Source of the DNA: JAVBNJ01 sp031551625
GTDB taxonomy: Bacteria > Bacteroidota > Bacteroidia > Bacteroidales > UBA932
Assembly: GCA_031551625.1 (NCBI GenBank)
Contig: JAVBNJ010000150.1
Span: forward strand, 1-25,401
Direction: 5' to 3'
DNA length: 25,401 nucleotides
Shown here: positions 1 through 7,623 of the stretch, one piece after another
Layout of the letters: each line of letters starts with the position of its first letter
Position numbering within the stretch: the stretch's first letter is position 1
Translations under genes and position numbers: made by a program
The notes under the pieces: model-generated
Seen by the model: the letters and a program-made list of their open reading frames with translations, nothing else
Database searches by the model: none
What the model was told of the DNA's origin: nothing

Positions 1-28
1 GAGCCTACTTCCGTTTACACAGATAAAA

Positions 29-36
29 CAAAGATA
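29..36 (-). promoter_or_regulatory. possible -7 element of a leftward gene outside the window
   Basis: The minus strand reads TATCTTTG here, matching the Bacteroidota -7 consensus TAnnTTTG. If real, it would drive a gene running off the left edge, divergent from the hydrolase gene. A TTG lies about 22 bases upstream on the minus strand, slightly far for a -33 element. The coding region it would serve is not visible, so this rests on the motif alone. Confidence 0.3.
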
Positions 37-76
37 ATACAAATACCAAACACATCGACAATACTACACAAAAAAA

Positions 77-137
77 TAGCCTGAATTTTGAACATTAGAG
101 AGTATCGTCTATTTTTTAGCCTGAATTTTGAACATTA
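77..137 (+). repeat. 21-bp direct repeat, two copies 40 bp apart
   Basis: Bases 77-97 and 117-137 are identical over 21 positions, beginning TAGCCTGAATTTTG and ending AACATTA. The 19 bases between them are unrelated. The second copy supplies the TTG start and the first codons of the hydrolase gene at 128. The first copy is preceded by a run of A and the second by a run of T. Two copies are too few to name a repeat class. It may be a local duplication at a rearrangement joint or part of a longer array truncated here. Confidence 0.85.
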
Positions 138-1114
138 CTCCCTTTTTTTCAATCATTGCTGCTTGCCTTGCGATAAGCTGCAGCAAAGGCAACAACGATC
201 CGGCACCGGCAAACGTAACGGACTATTCCAATCAAAATAACTGGTTGCAACTTCCCACCGTGGTGGATAAAAGCGTAGATATTTTTTATATATACCCCAC
301 TGCTTACTATGTTGCCGAGCCGCTCTACGCGGACATCAATGACCAAGGTATGAGAGAGGCTGCAAAAGGTCATATACAAAGCCAGGCTACGACTTTTGAA
401 ACGGTAGGCAACATTTATGCACCCGTGTGGCGGCAAACCGGGCTGGCAAGTTTGGATTTTTCTGAAGAAAAACTAAGGCGTGTCAACGATTCTATTCCTT
501 GTTACGATATACTGGCTGCTTTCGACTATTTCATTCAACATTACAACAACGGACGTCCTTATATTATAGCGGCGCACTCGCAAGGTACGGTGCAAGCAGC
601 GAATATTCTTTCTAAATATCTCAATAAAGAGGAAAATAAGGAAGTGTATAAGCGTATGATTGCCTGCTATGCATTGGGCTATTCTTTCACTGCCCAATAT
701 TATGCGGAAAACACGCATGTGAAATATGCCACAGGCCCCACCGATCTGGGGGTAGTGATTTCTTATAACACGGAAATGCCCGGCATGACGGGGAAAACGC
801 CAGTGCTGCTGGATGGCGCTATTGCTATCAATCCCGTGAATTGGAAAACGGATAACACCATGGCTCCTGCGTCCGAAAATCTGCCGTCGCGCTTGCAAAA
901 CGACGATGGGACTTTTAGGGATGTGGCGAATTATGCCGATGCCAAGGTTAATCCTGCCCGTGGTGTGGTAGAGTGTTCTACGGTTGATGCCGATGAAAAT
1001 TCATTGGGCGGACCTTTTCCTCGCGGTTGTTATCATGGCGGCGACTATGCGTTCTATTACTACAGCCTGCGCAAGAATGCGCAAGATCGTATCGACGCCT
1101 ATTTCAAGAAATAA
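128..1114 (+). CDS. lipoprotein alpha/beta hydrolase, DUF3089 type
   Basis: The 328-residue product has a hydrophobic N-terminus ending in the lipobox-like LAISC (Cys18), so it is probably an envelope lipoprotein. The nucleophile elbow is AHSQGT with the candidate catalytic Ser at residue 151, and IYPTAYY near residue 55 is also typical of the DUF3089 family of alpha/beta hydrolases. The acid and histidine cannot be assigned with certainty; His near GCYHGGDYA (C-terminal region) is the best candidate for the latter. The substrate is unknown. The 5' end is odd: there is no ATG in any plus-strand frame upstream, an in-frame TGA stands two codons before, and the only practical start is TTG at 128 inside a direct repeat. 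The signal peptide has no Lys or Arg before its hydrophobic stretch. The native 5' end may have been replaced. It converges on the peroxidase gene through a shared terminator. Confidence 0.75.
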   Translation: MNITPFFSIIAACLAISCSKGNNDPAPANVTDYSNQNNWLQLPTVVDKSVDIFYIYPTAYYVAEPLYADINDQGMREAAKGHIQSQATTFETVGNIYAPVWRQTGLASLDFSEEKLRRVNDSIPCYDILAAFDYFIQHYNNGRPYIIAAHSQGTVQAANILSKYLNKEENKEVYKRMIACYALGYSFTAQYYAENTHVKYATGPTDLGVVISYNTEMPGMTGKTPVLLDGAIAINPVNWKTDNTMAPASENLPSRLQNDDGTFRDVANYADAKVNPARGVVECSTVDADENSLGGPFPRGCYHGGDYAFYYYSLRKNAQDRIDAYFKK

Positions 1115-1123
1115 TTAAACTAT

Positions 1124-1156
1124 AAACAAGCCCCGAAATTTTTTCGGGGCTTGTTT
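1124..1156. terminator. bidirectional intrinsic terminator
   Basis: A perfect 15-bp inverted repeat (1124-1138 with 1142-1156) encloses a TTT loop. The core is CAAGCCCCG/CGGGGCTTG, with A- and T-rich outer bases on both sides. It sits between the convergent hydrolase and peroxidase genes and can serve both transcripts. Confidence 0.9.
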
Positions 1157-1160
1157 GATC

Positions 1161-1640
1161 CTACAGCATTGCTACAATATCCTTCTCAATGGCTTCGGGT
1201 GTTTTGACGGGTGCAAAGCGTTTAATTTTTTGCCCGTCGCGCGAAACTAAAAACTTAGTAAAATTCCATTTTATACGTGAGCCGAAGAACCCACCGGTCT
1301 TGCGTTTCAGGAATTTGTAAAGCGGAATGGCGTCGGGGCCGTTCACATTTATTTTCTTCATCAATGGGAATGTGACACCGAAATTGATTTCGCAGAACGA
1401 GGCTATTTCTTCGTCGCTGCCCGGTTCCTGGTGCATGAATTGGTCGCACGGAAACCCGAGAATGACTAATCCGCGGTCTTTGTATTTTTCGTACAATGCT
1501 TCGAGTCCTTTGTACTGCGGGGTAAAGCCACAGCGGCTGGCGGTGTTTACGATCAGTAATACATTGTCGCGGAATTGCGCCATCGGCACATCCTGTCCTT
1601 TGTTGTTCGTAACTGTAAAATCGTAGATAAATTTTTCCAT
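1161..1640 (-). CDS. glutathione peroxidase family protein (Cys type, probably thioredoxin-dependent)
   Basis: The 159-residue cytoplasmic protein reduces hydrogen peroxide or organic hydroperoxides. Catalytic tetrad: peroxidatic Cys37 in NTASRCGFT, Gln71 in HQEPG, and Trp125-Asn126 in KWNFTKFL. A second cysteine, Cys83 in SFCEINFG, is at the position of the resolving cysteine of yeast Gpx3-type enzymes, which points to a two-cysteine, thioredoxin-linked mechanism rather than glutathione. The usual FPCNQF motif reads FPCDQF (Asp66), a minor variant. Length is normal for bacterial members and no signal peptide is visible. The ATG at 1640 lies 22 bases downstream of a TACCTTTG promoter element, so it is transcribed on its own. 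Confidence 0.93.
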   Translation of the reverse strand: MEKFIYDFTVTNNKGQDVPMAQFRDNVLLIVNTASRCGFTPQYKGLEALYEKYKDRGLVILGFPCDQFMHQEPGSDEEIASFCEINFGVTFPLMKKINVNGPDAIPLYKFLKRKTGGFFGSRIKWNFTKFLVSRDGQKIKRFAPVKTPEAIEKDIVAML

Positions 1641-1662
1641 GGAATTTGTTTTTTGGTTTTTG

Positions 1663-1670
1663 CAAAGGTA
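1663..1670 (-). promoter_or_regulatory. -7 promoter element of the peroxidase gene
   Basis: The minus strand reads TACCTTTG, an exact TAnnTTTG match, 22 bases before the ATG at 1640. The predicted leader is about 15-20 nt. No clear TTTG is seen at the expected -33 position. Confidence 0.65.
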
Positions 1671-1727
1671 CGCTATATTTTATTGGGGAACTAATTTTTT
1701 GGGATTTAAGAAGGATAACAAAAATAA

Positions 1728-1762
1728 GAAACTGCGAAATTCTTGTGAAATTTCGCAGTTTC
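1728..1762 (-). terminator. terminator of the SusCD-lipoprotein operon
   Basis: Thirteen-base arms (1728-1740 and 1750-1762, GAAACTGCGAAAT and its complement) enclose a 9-base loop. On the minus strand the stem is followed by a T-rich tail (TTATTTTTGTT, 1717-1727). It lies about 65 bases after the stop of the lipoprotein gene at 1827 and before the peroxidase promoter, so it ends the transporter operon and insulates the peroxidase gene. Confidence 0.85.
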
Positions 1763-1826
1763 CGTAGGTTGTGAATTATTTTAATGATCGTATTATTCTT
1801 GTAATATTACGGTTAGGTGGAGTTGT

Positions 1827-2783
1827 TTAATCTTTCGTCCATGTAGCGGTTAATACGGTACAGAAGTTATAATAGCCCATATAGGTTGTTGTTCCAATCT
1901 TTGTGGCGGCATATCCGTATCCGGTACCACCTTTATCCACTACATTTTCCCACGTAATGGAAAGCTGTCCGGTTTTACTCTTGGCTATCACCGCACTGCA
2001 ATTGATCAGTAGCTCCTCATTCTTGCCGAGATAAGCCCTCCTGGAAGATGTGAAATAACTATCGAACTCGGCGCTTAGCCCATCGACTTTTTGCCAAGGA
2101 ATGGTAATTGTTTTTACGGCGGCATTCAATGCAAAATGCCCATTCAATGTTTTTGGTATGCCCATTAGATCTGTCACTGTGATAGTATCCGCACTTACTT
2201 GCGCGATGGTGATGGTATAATCCTCCACTTTTGCACCGGAGAGCGATATCGTTTCGTTGGACACCGTCCAGGTGCCGACCAGTTCACTGATGTCGACCGA
2301 AAAATTATCGATTACATTTAATGTCAGAGTATCCATTTTTGCGCCCATCGTCTTTCCTACTGCAATACCCATATTGTTTGATACAATCGGAATTTTGAAA
2401 ATACGATTCCCGTCGATGATCGTATTTTTAACAGGTACAAACTTGAACGCGATGGTATCCGATTGCGAAAACGCAGGCAGCGCTTTGCTGGTTAGCACAT
2501 TGTTATCCATGTCTAATAGCGTGTAACTGGCCGAAGAAGGATCTTCTACGGTTGGGGTTATTACATCGATGGTAACTGAACCTCCATCTTTTACGGCCGC
2601 GCTGGCGTTCACAAACATTTTCACGGTAATGGTGTCGCCTTCGCCTACGGTGCCTACTGTGGAGGGATAAGTTACATAATACCCGATAGCAGGGTCTATG
2701 GACGTGTATTTGGGATCCTGGTAGCAAGAGCTGAAACAAGCACCGATCGTAAGTAGCCAAATAATAGAATGTAATTTTTTCAT
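1827..2783 (-). CDS. SusE/F-like surface lipoprotein, third gene of the SusCD operon
   Basis: The 318-residue protein starts with a lipoprotein signal (Lys2-Lys3, hydrophobic stretch, lipobox FSSC with Cys20). Residues about 45-160 (VGEGDTITVKMFVNAS through IPIVSN) look like a Calx-beta-like or Ig-like sandwich. Residues about 165-318 form a second beta-rich domain opening with LVGTWTV and ending in TATWTKD, possibly lipocalin-like. It begins 24 bases after the SusD stop. Position, lipidation and beta-sandwich build match the accessory glycan- or ligand-binding lipoproteins that follow SusD genes. The ligand is unknown. Its C-terminal domain resembles in plan that of the lipoprotein at 7624-9012. 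The family was not recognised with certainty. Confidence 0.75.
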   Translation of the reverse strand: MKKLHSIIWLLTIGACFSSCYQDPKYTSIDPAIGYYVTYPSTVGTVGEGDTITVKMFVNASAAVKDGGSVTIDVITPTVEDPSSASYTLLDMDNNVLTSKALPAFSQSDTIAFKFVPVKNTIIDGNRIFKIPIVSNNMGIAVGKTMGAKMDTLTLNVIDNFSVDISELVGTWTVSNETISLSGAKVEDYTITIAQVSADTITVTDLMGIPKTLNGHFALNAAVKTITIPWQKVDGLSAEFDSYFTSSRRAYLGKNEELLINCSAVIAKSKTGQLSITWENVVDKGGTGYGYAATKIGTTTYMGYYNFCTVLTATWTKD

Positions 2784-2807
2784 ATTCGTAATTTTGTTAA
2801 AGCATGA

Positions 2808-4331
2808 CTATTCTCCCCAACCCGGGTTTTGTTGTCCTTCCAGATTGGGATTCACCTGGAACTCCCTGGCCGGGATGGCCCATACGAATTGGTAGTTGTC
2901 GGGTTGTTTTATCAGTTCATTGGCAGAAATGCCCCGTATCACCGTATTGATGTTCTGTACACCTCCCACCAATCGGTTTACGGGGAGGTTCCAGCGCTTC
3001 AGGTCATACAAACGGGTTCCTTCGCCCATCATTTCGCGTGTTCGTTCATCTTGAATGGCATTCCATAAATCGCTGCCGGAAATGCTACCCAATCCTGACA
3101 ATCCGCGGTGTTTACGCAATGTATCCAAAGCCGCCAGCGCCTGTGTTTCGCCACGGCTGCCGTGGAAGGCCGCCTCGGCCTTAATGAGGTACATTTCCCC
3201 CAGACGGAATAATCTGCTGCTGTGCTTGTAGTTGGTGGTAGTACTGATAAACAGCGAACTGTCGCCCGGGAATTTGTTCAATAATTGAAGGTTTGCCGAT
3301 ACGTTATTCAGGAAGCACGATTTTGTGGCAAAATAAACCGGTTTGCGCCAGTCGGTGTTGGTATACAGATCGACCGTCCATTTTTCGGGAATATAGTCGG
3401 GCGTATATCTTCCCGTAGCGCTGTTATAGCCTAGGTAAAGTCCAAAATCCGTACTGGAAAGTTCTTTAGGATCCTTTTCGCTATATGCCTGGAACAGGGC
3501 TTCCCTGTCTTGACTGTCGGTACTCCGGTGCCACATTTTCCGCAATTGTTCCTGGTTAGTTACCAAGCCGTATTTTGTATCATTAATAATCAGATCGGCT
3601 TTAGCCGCTGCCTCGTCGAAGAGACCCATGCTCAGGTACACTTGGGCTTCCAGCGCAGTAATACAATCTATGGTGAGGTATTTTGCCGAAGGGCTTCCGG
3701 TTGTCTTTAAATAATTTTTTGCGGCTGCAATGTCGTCCAGTATCAGTTGGTACGTTTGTGCCAGGGTGGCACGCGATGGTTTGGCTTCCACATCATACCT
3801 GGTTACCAGCGGCAACCCCAATTCCGATTCCGGATCTACCGCATTGTAAAGTACATAATAGGGTTTGGCATAAAGTTTTACTAAATAATGATAGTAATAG
3901 GCCCGCAGGAAATAGGCTTCGCCCACATAGTTGTTAATAGTTGCTTCGTCGCTCGAACCGGCTACCACCGGAATCTGCTGTACATTGTCCAGAAAGAAAT
4001 TGATATTTTTTATGGTACCAAAAACCCCCGACCAAATGCCGTTGAACGTACCATCGCTGGGAGTGAATGTCCACATATAGAGGTCGCCATTTCTGTTCCC
4101 ATAACTGATGGAGGCATTAAACAAGTCGGCCTGTAAATCGGTCGCATAGATATAATTGCCCGAAATGTGGTTGCGAAGGGATATGTAAAATCCGTTGTGC
4201 CAAGCAGTTGCATCGTTTGTTGAATGAAAAGCAGTTCCTTGCGAAATGCTGGTAACCGGAAATTTGTCCAAGTCACAACTTGTTGCCAATCCCACTAAAA
4301 TTACCGCAATAAATAGAAGTATTTTCTTCAT
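2808..4331 (-). CDS. SusD/RagB family nutrient-binding outer-membrane lipoprotein
   Basis: The 507-residue product is the lid lipoprotein that caps the SusC barrel and binds substrate at the cell surface. The signal peptide ends in LATSC (Cys19). The N-terminal part shows the SusD-like TPR scaffold (EAYFLRAYYYHYLVKLY), and the C-terminal part has the RagB/SusD signature RLGEMYLIKAEAAF, RKHRGL and DERTREMMGEGTRLYDLKRW. The ending PNLEGQQNPGW is also typical. Length is normal. It starts 23 bases after the SusC stop and is co-transcribed with SusC and the following lipoprotein. The ligand cannot be read from sequence. No carbohydrate-active enzyme gene accompanies it, so peptide or glycopeptide binding, as for RagB, is as likely as glycan binding. 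Confidence 0.96.
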   Translation of the reverse strand: MKKILLFIAVILVGLATSCDLDKFPVTSISQGTAFHSTNDATAWHNGFYISLRNHISGNYIYATDLQADLFNASISYGNRNGDLYMWTFTPSDGTFNGIWSGVFGTIKNINFFLDNVQQIPVVAGSSDEATINNYVGEAYFLRAYYYHYLVKLYAKPYYVLYNAVDPESELGLPLVTRYDVEAKPSRATLAQTYQLILDDIAAAKNYLKTTGSPSAKYLTIDCITALEAQVYLSMGLFDEAAAKADLIINDTKYGLVTNQEQLRKMWHRSTDSQDREALFQAYSEKDPKELSSTDFGLYLGYNSATGRYTPDYIPEKWTVDLYTNTDWRKPVYFATKSCFLNNVSANLQLLNKFPGDSSLFISTTTNYKHSSRLFRLGEMYLIKAEAAFHGSRGETQALAALDTLRKHRGLSGLGSISGSDLWNAIQDERTREMMGEGTRLYDLKRWNLPVNRLVGGVQNINTVIRGISANELIKQPDNYQFVWAIPAREFQVNPNLEGQQNPGWGE

Positions 4332-4354
4332 GATTTTTCTTCAATATATAGTTA

Positions 4355-7327
4355 CTAAAATATGATTTCGGCCCCAATGGAAAATTGGCGCGTATTGGGG
4401 TAAGTGCCGATAGAACGGTTTGCGTCCACTTCCGGGTCCGTACCGGTATACTTGGTCAGGGTAAAGAGGTTCCGTGCAGATGCATATATCTTGGTACTTT
4501 TCAGGATACCTGTTTTTTTCATCCACGTAGCCGGCAAGGAATAGGAAACCGATAAATTCTTCAGGCGCAGGAACGAGGCGTCTTCCAGGTAGAACGTGTC
4601 ATATTGACGGTATTGGTCGCTTCCTACACGCGGATATTTGGTTACATCGCCGGGGTTTCGCCAGTAATCCAGTACATCTACCACCTGGTTAACGGTAGCG
4701 CCGTATTGATTCGGATTATTATTGAAGAGGCCGTCGTTATTCAACATATATTTTTTCCAAACCCATGCAAAATCGGCTTGGAAGGCTATTCTTTTCCAGG
4801 AGGCATTCAAACTGAAACCGCCGTTACAAGGAGGAACCCTGAGGTGACCGGTATTCTGTAATAAAGCATCGGTGCTGGTATATTTTTTGGTTGTTTCCGC
4901 CTTAGTGGTTTTGGTAAAATCTTCACCGGGCAGGTACCACATCTGGGCGCCGTCGGCAGGATCCACCCCTGCATATAAGGGAATATAGTACGACACGGGT
5001 TGTCCGACCACATAGGTAATACCTGTAAGGACATTGGTCCAGGATTCACGCCCCTGGAAAAGTTCCAGTGTCGTATTGGCATTATAGCCGAAGGTCGCCG
5101 CGAAATTCAGGTATACATCTTTTGTCCGGAAAATGTCCCAATCAACGGTTATATCAACGCCCCGGTTTCTTATTTTACCTACGTTCCCCATTACCTCCGA
5201 GAATCCGGTGGTAGAAGGGTACGGAATAGCCATCAGCATGTTGTTGGTGATCCTGTTGTAGAATTCCACTTCCACACGTAGTTTTTCCCATAATTCGGCC
5301 TTTACCCCAATGGATGTCAGGGTTTGTTTCTCCCAGGATAATTCGGAGTTACCGGCCGTTGATACCGCCCATGCTGTGCCGCCGTTATAATTGGTGGCAT
5401 AGGGGCTCACCAACGCCTGGCTGTCGTAATTGCCGATTTCGGAATTCCCCGAAGAGCCAATGCTGAAGCGGAGATTCAGGGCGCTTAGCCAGCGTACATC
5501 TTTTAAAAAAGCTTCCTGTTTTGCATCCCACATTACCCCTCCTGAATAAAACATGGCCGAGCGGTTGTCTTTCCCGAAACGGGACGACTGGTCGTTCCGC
5601 ACCGAAAAGTCTAGAAAAAGCTTGTTTCTATATTCGTAGTCCAACCTTCCGAAGAACGAAAGATAGGCATATTCGCTGCTTGTGCTTTGTACTACGGGCG
5701 TTTCCGTGCCGTTCTGCAGAAGCATCAACTGGTCATACAATTGACCTTTTGCAGAAGCCATGAAATACTCGCTCCAATAGCTGATTCCTTCTTGCCCTGC
5801 CAATGCCGTGAATGCATGGTCCTCTTTGATCTTGAATTTATACTCCAATGTATTGGTAATAGATGACCGAAGGCTACGAGAAAAGGATTCGCTGACCGAT
5901 CCTTTTCCAATTCCGGTGGCGGCATCAATCCGCCAGGGGTAAGACGGCAATTCTTTCTGTCCCGACCGGCCATCCTGCACATCCAAACCGCCTTGTGATT
6001 TGATGATAAGTCCGGCAAGAGGCTTTATTTCCACATAGCCTGTGCCGATACCCTGGGCATAGGTCGATTTGGGGTTATGCTTGGCCTGTACTATTGGGTT
6101 CCATATATTCTGCCCGTCAATGTAGTCTTTTTCGCTACCATCGGGGTTGTAAGGCGTGTAGTAAGGCAACAGCATGTAAAATATACCTCCGGAAGTATTA
6201 CTATCACCCATACTTTGGGTGGTGTGTGTGATATCATAGGATCCGGAAATGTTCACGCCAACCCGCAACCAGTCTTTTACGCGCGAGTCCACATTTGTGC
6301 GCAGGTTGTAGCGTTGGTAATTAGAGCCCGGCGCTACACCGTCCTGGTTAAAATAGCCACCCGATATGTAATAGGTGGTTTTTCCCCCACCACCGCGGAT
6401 AGCTATATCGGCGCTGTAAGTAGGAGCGTTCTTTTGGTAAAAATAATCGCCCCATTTCGTATCGTTCGGGTAAGTTGTCAATAAATTATTCATTTGGGTT
6501 TGCGTATACACATTGGTAGCCACCAAATAATCACTGATCTGCTTGGTGTTCATTAACTGGTCGTAGAAATGGGTGCTGGCTAATGATGAAACGCCGTACT
6601 GGCCTCGAACGGTAACCGTGGCGTCCTGTCCGACCTGCCCTTTTTTCGTGGTGTAATAAATAACCCCGTTGGCGGCGCGTGCCCCATAGATAGAAGTGGA
6701 CGACGCATCTTTCATCACGGTGATACTTTCAATATCGTTCGGATTTAAGGCCGTGATTGATCCTGCCTCTACCGGAGTGCCGTCTAAAATATAAAGAGGG
6801 GAGCCACCGGCCGAAAAGGAGGCTTGTCCATGCAAGCGTATGCTGGATGAAGCAGAAGGTTCTCCCGAGGAGGTTAGTACCTGCAATCCGGCAACTTTTC
6901 CCTGCAAGGCATCTACCACATTGGCGGTTGGGCGATTTTCTATTGTTTCGCTTTTGATACGCGATACGGAGCCTACGGTGGAGCCCAATTTTTTGCCGCT
7001 ACCGTAGCCAAGAATCACCACGTCGCTTAATGCTACGATACTTGATTCCATTGCCGCATTCACGGTTGTTCGACCATTCACAGCTTCCGTGATGGTATTC
7101 ATACCTGTATAAGAAAACTCCAGCGTGGCATTAGCCGGTGCCGTGATTGTATACCGTCCGTTGACATCGGTTAAGGTGGCTATTTTAGTTCCCTTTACAA
7201 GGACGGAGACTCCCGGAAGTGCCTGTCCGTCGGAGGTGTCGGTGAGCAATCCGGTTATTTGTATGTTTTGGCTCCATAGTGAGCCTGCAAATAGTAAACA
7301 TACAAATAAGAATAAGATTTTTTTCAT
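4355..7327 (-). CDS. SusC/RagA family TonB-dependent outer-membrane transporter
   Basis: The 990-residue barrel imports ligand passed on by its SusD partner, powered by TonB. Signal peptide 1-20 (cut near LWSQ/N); carboxypeptidase-regulatory-like domain about 23-100 (TDTSDGQALPGVSVLVKG, FSYTGM); TonB-box region DVVILGYG 102-109; plug about 113-230 with the SusC signatures NRPTANVVDALQGKVAGLQV and DASSTSIYGARAANGVIYYT; the remainder is beta-barrel ending in a terminal Phe (AEIIF). Length is typical. ATG at 7327 opens a run MKKIL. It is the first gene of the SusC-SusD-lipoprotein operon. No exact TAnnTTTG element was found in the 130 bases upstream, and a MITE-like element lies 134 bases before the start. 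Confidence 0.97.
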   Translation of the reverse strand: MKKILFLFVCLLFAGSLWSQNIQITGLLTDTSDGQALPGVSVLVKGTKIATLTDVNGRYTITAPANATLEFSYTGMNTITEAVNGRTTVNAAMESSIVALSDVVILGYGSGKKLGSTVGSVSRIKSETIENRPTANVVDALQGKVAGLQVLTSSGEPSASSSIRLHGQASFSAGGSPLYILDGTPVEAGSITALNPNDIESITVMKDASSTSIYGARAANGVIYYTTKKGQVGQDATVTVRGQYGVSSLASTHFYDQLMNTKQISDYLVATNVYTQTQMNNLLTTYPNDTKWGDYFYQKNAPTYSADIAIRGGGGKTTYYISGGYFNQDGVAPGSNYQRYNLRTNVDSRVKDWLRVGVNISGSYDITHTTQSMGDSNTSGGIFYMLLPYYTPYNPDGSEKDYIDGQNIWNPIVQAKHNPKSTYAQGIGTGYVEIKPLAGLIIKSQGGLDVQDGRSGQKELPSYPWRIDAATGIGKGSVSESFSRSLRSSITNTLEYKFKIKEDHAFTALAGQEGISYWSEYFMASAKGQLYDQLMLLQNGTETPVVQSTSSEYAYLSFFGRLDYEYRNKLFLDFSVRNDQSSRFGKDNRSAMFYSGGVMWDAKQEAFLKDVRWLSALNLRFSIGSSGNSEIGNYDSQALVSPYATNYNGGTAWAVSTAGNSELSWEKQTLTSIGVKAELWEKLRVEVEFYNRITNNMLMAIPYPSTTGFSEVMGNVGKIRNRGVDITVDWDIFRTKDVYLNFAATFGYNANTTLELFQGRESWTNVLTGITYVVGQPVSYYIPLYAGVDPADGAQMWYLPGEDFTKTTKAETTKKYTSTDALLQNTGHLRVPPCNGGFSLNASWKRIAFQADFAWVWKKYMLNNDGLFNNNPNQYGATVNQVVDVLDYWRNPGDVTKYPRVGSDQYRQYDTFYLEDASFLRLKNLSVSYSLPATWMKKTGILKSTKIYASARNLFTLTKYTGTDPEVDANRSIGTYPNTRQFSIGAEIIF

Positions 7328-7460
7328 AAATTTATGTAATTAGTGACTTAAAGACTGAATGTGCTATGTTTAATTAGCTTGTGAAATTTGAATAAAATAA
7401 TCCATTGCTGAAGTACCGGTTGGTTTGGTGTTTGTTCCATTCATTAGGCATCATCAAAAA

Positions 7461-7597
7461 AGGTTGTTCAAAAAGTAATTTTCTTTATTAAAACTAACCA
7501 CGCATACAGTACAAAGCCAGAAGAAATAATTTGTTTTGCAGTGATTTTTATAATCACTGCAAAACATGGTATGCTATTTAAACTTTTTGAACAACCT
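7461..7597. mobile_element. MITE-like element with 16-bp terminal inverted repeats
   Basis: Bases 7461-7476 (AGGTTGTTCAAAAAGT) are the exact reverse complement of 7582-7597, 137 bp end to end, and the match stops abruptly at both outer edges. The interior is AT-rich, holds no gene, and contains a 14-bp hairpin. The form fits a non-autonomous insertion element. No convincing target-site duplication is visible. An alternative is that the two arms form a long terminator stem for the lipoprotein gene at 7624, because on the minus strand the last arm runs into CCTTTTTTG. Confidence 0.6.
7533..7565 (-). terminator. hairpin after the BACON lipoprotein gene
   Basis: Arms 7533-7546 and 7552-7565 (GTTTTGCAGTGATT and its complement) form a perfect 14-bp stem with a 5-base loop, about 60 bases after the minus-strand stop at 7624. 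The tail on the minus strand (AAATTATTTCTTC) is only moderately T-rich, so termination strength is uncertain. It is nested in the MITE-like element and may simply be part of it. Confidence 0.5.
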
Positions 7598-7623
7598 GAT
7601 TGTTGATTACTACTAAATTCCGC

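Noticed and set aside
77..137. CRISPR array suggested by two 21-bp repeats with a 19-bp spacer
   Set aside because: There are only two copies, the spacer is shorter than usual, there are no cas genes, and the second copy runs into a coding sequence.
1827..7327. Classic polysaccharide utilisation locus
   Set aside because: The SusCD set is present but no glycan-degrading enzyme is found in the window, so glycan specificity is not supported.
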